A DNA stretch of 5,483 nucleotides from VGJW01 sp035286125. Its GTDB lineage: Bacteria > Cyanobacteriota > Sericytochromatia > S15B-MN24 > VGJW01. Location of the stretch: assembly GCA_035286125.1 (NCBI GenBank), contig JAYKIS010000084.1:1-5483 (forward strand). The letters are read 5' to 3'. The notes beneath the pieces were generated by a model. It had not been told where the DNA came from and did no database searches. It saw only the letters and a list, made by a program, of their open reading frames with translations. The stretch's first letter is position 1, and each line of letters opens with the position of its first letter. The translations under genes were made by a program, and so were the position numbers. Below, one piece after another: positions 1 to 5,483 of this stretch.

Positions 1-3000
1 GTCCGCCCAGATGGCGTCGGCTGCCTTGAGGAACTTCGCGGCCTGATCCGGCTTCTCAGGTTGCGCCGCAGCCAGTGCCTCGAGGCGAAAAGCGAGGGCC
101 TGGATCGGCTTGTATCCCACCTCTTCCGCGATCAGACGTGCCTGCAGGGCCTGGCGCCGCATCTCGTCATGGTCTTCGAGTGCATGGGCTTGCAGGGCCA
201 GGTTCAGGCGCGCTGCCGCTTCATTGGGTCCATGCGGGTTTCCTATGGCAACTTTGAGCGAATCGGTGAAACATGCCCGACTTTGTTCGTAGACTCCGAT
301 GAGGTTGTAGGCGTTCCCGAGGAAGCCCAGCACATTGAACAGGTTCCCCCACTCTTCGCGGGTGCGAAGGCCATCCACCTGATGCTCGAGTTTCCCGATG
401 GCTTCGCGAATGGCGTTGCCGTTGGATTGGGTCATCAGCACCAACGTCATGGTCCAGGCGTGAAAGGACGCGCTCTCAGGCAGATGGCCCCAGATGGCCT
501 CCTTCTCAAGGGTCTGTCGACAGGTCACAAGCGCCTTGTGGGCATCGCCATTTCTGAAGTGGAGCCTGCTCAGGTAGAGCGAGCTTCTCAGGTAGGCCCA
601 GCCGGATCCGAGGCTGCCGGCAAGAACGCTTGCCTGTTCATAGGCAGTCATTGCAGCCGGATGGTCACCGGCAAGTTCGGCCACCATCGCGAGGCTGGAG
701 AGGATATGAGCCTTGCTTTCCTTGTCCCCGAGCTGGTCGCCCAAGGCCAGCGCGCAATCAAGGTGCTCCCTGGCTTCCGCAAGGTTGCCCTTTCCCTTGA
801 GCACCCGGCCCAGCACTTCATGACGCGCAAGCCTGAGGTGTGTCGCGGCCAGGATCTCCTGTTCCGTTTCGTAAAGCAGGGCGCGTCGGCACCATTGCTC
901 GGCCTCGGCCGTCGCGTAGTGGGCCATGGCCCAGACGGCGGCGTGGTCCATGTGATGCAGAGCAGGGCCGGGTTGCCGTGCAAGCTCGTGGTGATAGGCC
1001 AGGCGTGCACTGGCCGTGGACGCTCCAGGTCCGTAGGTGCGTTCCAGCCAATCGGCAGCGAGCCTGTGGACACGTACCTGCTGGGCTTCCAGCAACTGGT
1101 CCTTCACGGCATCCCGAAGCAGGCTGCTTCGGAACGTCCACGTGCCGTCGGTCGCCGCGTCCCCGGATTCAAGCAAGTGCACCGCCGCGAGATGCTCGAG
1201 GCCCTGAACGACGGACTCCGGGGTGGGGTACGCCGGGTGCAGCGCGCTGATGAGTCCGACTTCCGCATCGGCACCCACCAGGCTCAGGATCTTGACCAGG
1301 GTTTGCTCGGCAATGGGCAAGGGATCCAGCCTGCGAATCAAGGCTCCCTGGATGGTGACCGGCAGCGCGACCGTTCCCTGCTGGCTGTTGTCGGCCTCGC
1401 TTTCAAGCCACGCGTCTGCCAACTCCTCGAGGAAGAGCGGATGTCCGGCCGCAAGTGTCAGGATGCGGTCGGTGACCTCGCGAGGGGGGTGATGACGGCC
1501 AATGCGGCGATGAATGAGAGCCGCGGCTGCTTCCTCGGAGAGGTGCGGCAGACCAACTGCCGGTGTCACGAAGTCCGTCCAGGCCGTGTGCCGCCAGTCG
1601 TGACCTGGCAGCGCGGCCATCAGGACGCACGCGGACGGATGCCGCTGGGCAAGCATACTCGCCACTTGGTCGGATGCGGAGTCCATGAGGTGAGCATCAT
1701 CGATGACCAGCAGGATCGGGTTGGGTCCGAGCAGGCGAACAAGGGTATCGGCCACCGTTCGTGACCAACCTTCGGCATCGGGGGCGTCCACACCAGATGG
1801 AAAGGGCCCATCGGTGTTCAACAGGTCTTCGAGCAACCGCTGGTCACGGCCCGCTGCAGTCTTCGGTGCGATGGATGAAAGTTGCACGAACACGTCGCGC
1901 CAAGGTTGCAGATGCGTCCCGGGCCGGGCCGATCGTCCCGAGAGGTGAAGCATGCGGCTGAACCTTTGCCCAAGTGCCTCGCAAAGGCCGTCAAGGACGG
2001 TGGTCTTGCCCAGTCCGGGCTCACCTTCAAGCAAAATGGCTCGGCCGGTTTGCCTACCGGGTTCCGAGCAGGCAGTGCCAAGGTTCCGGATGAGCTCGTC
2101 CCTGCCCACGATATCGGCCAGGCGAGCCCGGGATCGGCCCCGCCATTGGCGCGGCTCGTAGACGGCGACGGGCGCTGCCTTGCCTTTGAGGACGAGGGGT
2201 TGCAGCGGTTGCAGGACAAGACGTCCACTGGCCTGGCGCGCCGTCACGTCATCGAGCAGGATGCCCTGGTCGGCCTTGACCATCAACCTCGCCGCAAGGT
2301 TCACCACGTCCCCGAGGACGGTGTATTCGAGCCGATCGGCTCCACCCACCTCGCCGCAGTACGCGCGTCCTGTAGCGATCCCGATGCCGCCCTTCACGTT
2401 CTGGCGTAGAAGCTCGTCCTGTAGTGTCTGCGCCAGGCGAATCGCCGTCACCCCCGCATCAGGCAGGGTTCTCGGGGGCAAGCCAACGGCTACAAGGGCG
2501 GATATCCCCTTGTCGTCCAGACTGAGCTTGTCGAGTGAACCGTCGAGACGATCGATCGAGGCCTGCAGACTGCGAACGAGAGGATGGGCCTCGAGGCCGA
2601 CGGGCAGGTCAGGCAGCCTGATGAAGACCACGGTCAACGGTCGCAGCTCCCCCAGCCAACCCTCCTGACCCGAGTGGATGTGGGCCTGGACGATGTCTGG
2701 AAGCATCGTGAGTCCTGCCTGCCAGTCGCCACCCGATACCGGTTCGGACCTGGGCAGGAGCGGAGCCTTTCGTGATCTGTCTCCGAGCAGGGCTCGAGCC
2801 CCAGGCGTAATCGCCAACTCGCCTGATCCCAGTCTCTCGGCTGCAGGAGCCAACTCGGCAAGGACCTCGCCCTGAAGCAGCGGGAGCCAACGTCCACGGT
2901 GGCCACCGACCAGGCTGTAGGCCAGGGAACCGACTCCGAGAACGGCCTTGATCGGCAGGTACTGGTCAGATTCCGCCTGTGCCTCAGGTCCAAGGAGCTC

Positions 3001-3348
3001 CTCGGCACAGGCCCGGGCCAGGGCGACGGCCCCGGGCAACTGGCCCGCGTCGTCACACCGCCAGATGGCCAGCACCGCGTCGCCCGCGAACGAGGCAAGG
3101 TCACCGCCATGCTTGGCCAGGCTCAGGCTGATCCTGCCGAAGTTCCGGTTCAGGTGTTCCGTCAGATGTTCTGCCCCAGCACGACTCTCCGCCGAGAGGC
3201 GTTCGGTCAACTTCGTGAAACCGACGATGTCTAACCAGAGGACGACCGACATCCGTTCGGTCGCGTAGGGCCTGCTGGCAGGTGCTTCCGCAACCCAGCG
3301 GGGGAGGTAGGAGGCCACGCGCCGCCGTGGGTCAAGTCCTGCGCTCAC
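1..3348 (-). CDS. sAC-like class III nucleotide cyclase with AAA ATPase and TPR repeats (C-terminus outside window)
   Basis: The frame is open for 1116 codons from GTG at 3348 to the window edge, so the stop is not seen. An in-frame TAA at 3360..3358 leaves GTG 3348 as the earliest start. The SD is weak, but the start keeps the basic stretch and 'VASYLPRW', which resemble the N-terminus of sAC. Cyclase domain 1 (about 34-190) has 'LDIVGFTKL' (Asp40) and 'FAGDAVLAIW' (Asp90), the two metal-binding Asp. Domain 2 (about 234-400) has 'GELRPLTVVF', Lys274, 'EYTVLG' (Thr343) and 'VVNLAARL' (Asn350, Arg354). A P-loop ATPase follows: 'VGRDE' near 414, Walker A 'GEPGLGKTT' (442-450), Walker B 'ILLVIDDAH' (545-553) and 'GHPLFLEEL' (635-643). 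TPR-like helical pairs fill about 830 to 1116. No signal peptide or membrane segment is seen, so it should be cytosolic. The family makes cAMP or, less often, cGMP. The Lys/Thr pair favours ATP, which is inference. Confidence 0.93.
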   Translation of the reverse strand, partial: MSAGLDPRRRVASYLPRWVAEAPASRPYATERMSVVLWLDIVGFTKLTERLSAESRAGAEHLTEHLNRNFGRISLSLAKHGGDLASFAGDAVLAIWRCDDAGQLPGAVALARACAEELLGPEAQAESDQYLPIKAVLGVGSLAYSLVGGHRGRWLPLLQGEVLAELAPAAERLGSGELAITPGARALLGDRSRKAPLLPRSEPVSGGDWQAGLTMLPDIVQAHIHSGQEGWLGELRPLTVVFIRLPDLPVGLEAHPLVRSLQASIDRLDGSLDKLSLDDKGISALVAVGLPPRTLPDAGVTAIRLAQTLQDELLRQNVKGGIGIATGRAYCGEVGGADRLEYTVLGDVVNLAARLMVKADQGILLDDVTARQASGRLVLQPLQPLVLKGKAAPVAVYEPRQWRGRSRARLADIVGRDELIRNLGTACSEPGRQTGRAILLEGEPGLGKTTVLDGLCEALGQRFSRMLHLSGRSARPGTHLQPWRDVFVQLSSIAPKTAAGRDQRLLEDLLNTDGPFPSGVDAPDAEGWSRTVADTLVRLLGPNPILLVIDDAHLMDSASDQVASMLAQRHPSACVLMAALPGHDWRHTAWTDFVTPAVGLPHLSEEAAAALIHRRIGRHHPPREVTDRILTLAAGHPLFLEELADAWLESEADNSQQGTVALPVTIQGALIRRLDPLPIAEQTLVKILSLVGADAEVGLISALHPAYPTPESVVQGLEHLAAVHLLESGDAATDGTWTFRSSLLRDAVKDQLLEAQQVRVHRLAADWLERTYGPGASTASARLAYHHELARQPGPALHHMDHAAVWAMAHYATAEAEQWCRRALLYETEQEILAATHLRLARHEVLGRVLKGKGNLAEAREHLDCALALGDQLGDKESKAHILSSLAMVAELAGDHPAAMTAYEQASVLAGSLGSGWAYLRSSLYLSRLHFRNGDAHKALVTCRQTLEKEAIWGHLPESASFHAWTMTLVLMTQSNGNAIREAIGKLEHQVDGLRTREEWGNLFNVLGFLGNAYNLIGVYEQSRACFTDSLKVAIGNPHGPNEAAARLNLALQAHALEDHDEMRRQALQARLIAEEVGYKPIQALAFRLEALAAAQPEKPDQAAKFLKAADAIWAD

Positions 3349-3364
3349 GGGTACATGTTAGTCC
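3349..3364. promoter_or_regulatory. 16-bp divergent intergenic gap between two start codons
   Basis: This is all the DNA between the GTG of the leftward cyclase and the ATG of the rightward lipoprotein gene. It contains the small palindrome ACATGT (3353..3358). It is too short for two separate promoters with leaders, so at least one promoter must lie inside the 5' end of the opposite gene, or a transcript must be nearly leaderless. Neither start has a good Shine-Dalgarno sequence. I cannot identify a convincing -35/-10 pair for either strand. The regulatory role is inferred from gene layout only. Confidence 0.3.
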
Positions 3365-4129
3365 ATGATGAAGCTTGCTGCTCGTAGCCATTCCTTGCTT
3401 TACGCGGCTTGCGGTCGCTTCCTGGGAGCGCTTCTGCCGCTGGCCATCCTTGGCTGTTCTGCCTCGGGCACTAACGATACCGCGCCTGTGCTCGCCTCCG
3501 TCGACGTATCCAAGGCCGCAAGGCCCGTGCTGACCGGCCGTGTGCTGGATGCCTCAGGTAAAGCTGTTGTCGACGTGCTGGTTGAAGCCTTCGGTCACAC
3601 AATCGACAAGGCACCGGTCACCCTGCCCAATGGACAGACGGCGCTCATCTTCCTGGACGCCTATGGATTGGGCAGTATGCCCGTGAATCGCACACTGCAG
3701 GCCGTTGTGCCCCCATCGACCAAGACGGGCGCGGACGGACGCTTTTCCCTCCAACTTCCTTCAAGTGGCGCGTACAACGTCGAAGCCGTCCTGTCCGCCG
3801 ACCAGAAGGCCTGGAAGAGCAAGGTTGACGCCGGTCAGGCAACCGTGGCCGTGGGCGACATGGCCCTTGCGGCGACCTCGGTACTGACGGGCCGCCTGAC
3901 CATGCCCGTGACTGCAGGTTCGCCGGAAGGGGCCGAGGTCTACCTGGCCGGCTCGGTCTACAAGACGACGACCGATGCCAGCGGCAGCTATCGGTTCGAG
4001 AACGTGCCTGCCGGTACCGTCGACATCGTGGCCTACAAGGCCGATCGCCGCGGCAAGGCCGTCTGTGTGTCGGTTGCCCCGGACGCGGAAGTTCAGGCGC
4101 CGGATGCACCGATGGAAGTCTATCGCTGA
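3365..4129 (+). CDS. Lipoprotein with two carboxypeptidase-regulatory-like domains
   Basis: A 254-residue protein starting at ATG 3365, with a second ATG directly after it; the two choices differ by one residue. Residues 1-30 look like a lipoprotein signal peptide: Lys3 and Arg7/Arg18, a hydrophobic stretch at about 19-29, then 'LAILGC' with Cys31 as the likely lipidated residue. Leu at -2 of the lipobox is less usual. Ser32 after the Cys would allow outer-membrane sorting if the host is diderm. After a short linker come two similar modules. The first (about 53-142) opens with 'LTGRVLDASGKAV' and ends with 'DGRFSLQLPSSGAYNVEAV'. The second (about 171-252) opens with 'LTGRL' and holds 'DASGSYRFENVPAGTVDIVAY'-like strands. 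This pattern fits the carboxypeptidase-regulatory-like/CnaB-like beta-sandwich fold, used for binding or adhesion; no catalytic motif is visible. It lies 42 bp upstream of the second cyclase on the same strand. Its ligand and function are unknown. Confidence 0.85.
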   Translation: MMKLAARSHSLLYAACGRFLGALLPLAILGCSASGTNDTAPVLASVDVSKAARPVLTGRVLDASGKAVVDVLVEAFGHTIDKAPVTLPNGQTALIFLDAYGLGSMPVNRTLQAVVPPSTKTGADGRFSLQLPSSGAYNVEAVLSADQKAWKSKVDAGQATVAVGDMALAATSVLTGRLTMPVTAGSPEGAEVYLAGSVYKTTTDASGSYRFENVPAGTVDIVAYKADRRGKAVCVSVAPDAEVQAPDAPMEVYR

Positions 4130-4156
4130 GGTCCGGAACCACGAGCTTGAATCGTC

Positions 4157-4161
4157 GGGGG
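4157..4161 (+). promoter_or_regulatory. Probable ribosome binding site of the rightward cyclase
   Basis: A GGGGG run followed by AT lies 10 bases before the GTG at 4172, an acceptable though slightly long Shine-Dalgarno spacing. For the out-of-frame ATG at 4164 the spacing would be only 2 bases, which is too short. This supports GTG 4172 as the start. Confidence 0.45.
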
Positions 4162-4171
4162 ATATGAAGCC

Positions 4172-5483
4172 GTGCAGGGGGGGGAACCGCGTCGACCTGC
4201 GCTTTTGCAGCAAGATTCGTCCGGACCCCTCTGGTCTCGTCGGGAAGCGACTTGTCTCTTTCTGGATGTCTCGGGTTTCACGCGCTGGGCTGCCGGTCTT
4301 GCCGAAGGCGGGTCGGACGGTGCTGGCGAGATGTCGGATGGGATGGCCCGCATCCATGGTCATCTTGTGGGTACGCTGCTGGCCCACGATGCCGATATCC
4401 TGGGATTTGCCGGCGATGCCCTGCTGGCCTGGTTCCCCGGGCTTGCCGGGCGGGACAGGCCGGTCCGGCGCGCGCGGCAGGCTGCGGCCGTCCTTCTGGA
4501 AGGCTTTGCGGGGGTCCTGCCTGATGCCAATGCATCTATTGGCCTGAAGATCGCGCTGTTCCAATCGGACTTTGTGGCGACTCAGGTGACAGTTGATGCC
4601 TCGGATGTCGTCACGTGGATATCCGGTCCTGTCTGGCAGAGTCTGCTGCCGATCACACACGACATGCTGGCCGGCGTATCGGTCGATCGACTGCCAGCCG
4701 ACTCGGAGCAGGCCGAGGTGCCTGTTGTCCGGCCGCTCGCGGCCGAAGCATCGCCTGGTGGCCTTCCCCACGGTCGTATCAGGGTTCTGACGGTCGTCTT
4801 CGTGAGGATTCCTGGAAATACGGGCGATGAGTGCCCCACCGCTTGGCTTCGGGCTACCGTAGCTTCCCTGGGCACTTATGGCGGCGCACTCAGCAAGGTC
4901 TCGCAGGATGAGAAGGGGGGTGTCCTGATTGCCTGCTTCGGCCTGCACGCCGACGGGTCCGGCGATGCGGCCCACGGTGCCCTCTGCTGGCTTGCGGCGC
5001 TGTCGCCATACGAGGGTCAGCCTGTTGCTGCGGGCGTGGCCACGGGGCGGGTTTTCCTGGGGCCCGTCGGGACGTCACGACGTTTTGAGGACGCCGTGCT
5101 GGGACATCCTGTCAATCGTGCGGCTCGACTTTCGATGCACGGGGAGGGCGGCATATGGTGTGATGAGGCCACATTCGCAGTCGTTGGGGAGCGTCACGAG
5201 GTCCTGACCCGGGATTTGCTCGACCTGAAGGGACTGGGGCTTGTTGCAGCCTATCGGACCCGCCCGTGGAGCGGACAATACCTGCCGCAGGCAGAAGTCT
5301 TCGTGGGTAGAGCCAGGGAACGGGACCTGCTTGAGGTGAGCCTGCGGGACCTTGCCACGAAGGGGCGGGGAGCTGCCTATGTCTTGGCTGGACCGGCGGG
5401 CCAGGGCAAGTCCGCGTTGCTGGCGCACACCGTGGCTCAGGCGGAGCAGATGGGCTTGCCGATCCTTGTCTTGCGAGGGAAGC
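4172..5483 (+). CDS. Second sAC-like class III nucleotide cyclase with AAA ATPase (C-terminal part outside window)
   Basis: The frame is open for 437 codons to the window edge. An in-frame TGA at 4148..4150 limits the start; GTG 4172 has a fair SD, while TTG 4205 is a weaker alternative. Domain 1 (about 26-165) has 'LFLDVSGFTRW' (Asp32) and 'FAGDALLAWF' (Asp82), the two metal-binding Asp with the same 50-residue spacing as in the leftward cyclase. Domain 2 (about 202-363) has 'VLTVVFVRIPG', Lys242, 'GVATGRVFLGPVG', 'EDAVLG' and 'PVNRAARL' (Asn315, Arg319). The adenine-recognition position, Thr in sAC, is Ala308. An AAA/STAND ATPase begins with 'FVGR' (377-380) and Walker A 'GPAGQGKSA' (407-415); Walker B lies beyond the window. 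The stretch between domains is about 24 residues shorter than in the leftward protein. No signal peptide is seen, so it should be cytosolic. It is probably co-transcribed with the lipoprotein gene. Cyclase family membership is firm; nucleotide specificity and activity are uncertain. Confidence 0.9.
   Translation, partial: MQGGEPRRPALLQQDSSGPLWSRREATCLFLDVSGFTRWAAGLAEGGSDGAGEMSDGMARIHGHLVGTLLAHDADILGFAGDALLAWFPGLAGRDRPVRRARQAAAVLLEGFAGVLPDANASIGLKIALFQSDFVATQVTVDASDVVTWISGPVWQSLLPITHDMLAGVSVDRLPADSEQAEVPVVRPLAAEASPGGLPHGRIRVLTVVFVRIPGNTGDECPTAWLRATVASLGTYGGALSKVSQDEKGGVLIACFGLHADGSGDAAHGALCWLAALSPYEGQPVAAGVATGRVFLGPVGTSRRFEDAVLGHPVNRAARLSMHGEGGIWCDEATFAVVGERHEVLTRDLLDLKGLGLVAAYRTRPWSGQYLPQAEVFVGRARERDLLEVSLRDLATKGRGAAYVLAGPAGQGKSALLAHTVAQAEQMGLPILVLRGK
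4177..4184 (+). repeat. Eight-G homopolymer inside codons 2-5 of the rightward cyclase
   Basis: Eight consecutive G residues lie directly after the GTG start. In the given sequence they encode part of Gln-Gly-Gly-Glu. One extra G would bring the upstream ATG at 4164 into the cyclase frame, and other length changes would shift the GTG-initiated frame. It is either a slippage-prone site or a place where sequencing error could hide the true start. Confidence 0.6.

Noticed and set aside
61..1764. A 567-codon open frame on the plus strand
   Set aside because: It lies antisense to the leftward cyclase with the same codon boundaries. Stops there would need TTA, CTA or TCA codons in the cyclase gene, which are rare in this GC-rich coding sequence. 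The minus strand carries clear ATPase and TPR motifs; the plus translation has no recognisable motif.
3410..3415. Cys16 of the lipoprotein as the lipidation site
   Set aside because: The residues before it ('LLYAAC') follow too short a hydrophobic stretch, whereas Cys31 follows a full hydrophobic core and a better lipobox.
4130..4171. Terminator or stem-loop between the lipoprotein and cyclase genes
   Set aside because: Only a short imperfect palindrome around TCCGGA is present, with no stable stem and no T-run, so it gives no support for transcription ending here.
4127..4174. Possible fusion of the lipoprotein and the cyclase, since they are in the same reading frame
   Set aside because: Two in-frame TGA codons (4127..4129 and 4148..4150) separate them, and a lipidated exported N-terminus would put the ATP-dependent cyclase on the wrong side of the membrane.
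3975..4547. A 190-codon plus-strand open frame overlapping the end of the lipoprotein gene and the start of the second cyclase
   Set aside because: It is in another frame from two well-supported genes and shows no domain motif. The 'LDVSGFTRW' and 'FAGDALLAWF' cyclase motifs occur only in the GTG 4172 frame.
3761..4975. A 404-codon open frame on the minus strand
   Set aside because: It is antisense to both the lipoprotein and the rightward cyclase, which share the same codon phase. It is again explained by scarce TTA/CTA/TCA codons, and its translation resembles no family I know.

Overview
The window carries three closely packed protein-coding genes and almost no non-coding DNA. A large class III nucleotide cyclase gene runs leftwards on the minus strand (3348 down past base 1). 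A small lipoprotein gene (3365..4129) and a second large cyclase gene (4172 past base 5483) run rightwards. Both cyclase genes are cut by the window edges: the left one lacks its C-terminal end, the right one everything after its Walker A motif. The only gaps are 16 bp (3349..3364, between divergent starts) and 42 bp (4130..4171). I see no tRNA, rRNA, CRISPR array, insertion sequence or convincing terminator.

Both cyclases have the layout of the mammalian soluble adenylyl cyclase (sAC, ADCY10): two unequal cyclase homology domains in tandem, then an AAA/STAND-type P-loop ATPase and, where visible, TPR-like helical repeats. In each protein the first cyclase domain keeps the two metal-binding aspartates and the second keeps the Lys and the Asn/Arg pair, so each should build one composite active site per chain. 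The residues that bind bicarbonate in human sAC are not conserved in the left protein. In the right protein the position that recognises adenine in sAC is Ala instead of Thr.

The lipoprotein has a signal peptide with a lipobox-like site followed by two carboxypeptidase-regulatory-like beta-sandwich modules. It probably shares a transcript with the right-hand cyclase. A cyclase-lipoprotein-cyclase arrangement suggests an envelope-linked cyclic nucleotide signalling locus, but nothing in the sequence links the lipoprotein to cyclase activity, and its role is unknown.

The organism looks like a high-GC bacterium (GTG starts, G/C-ending codons, long antisense open frames as a by-product). Multidomain cyclase-AAA-TPR proteins are found in several bacterial phyla with complex signalling, including Chloroflexota, Myxococcota and other deep groups. 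I cannot assign a phylum from this window.
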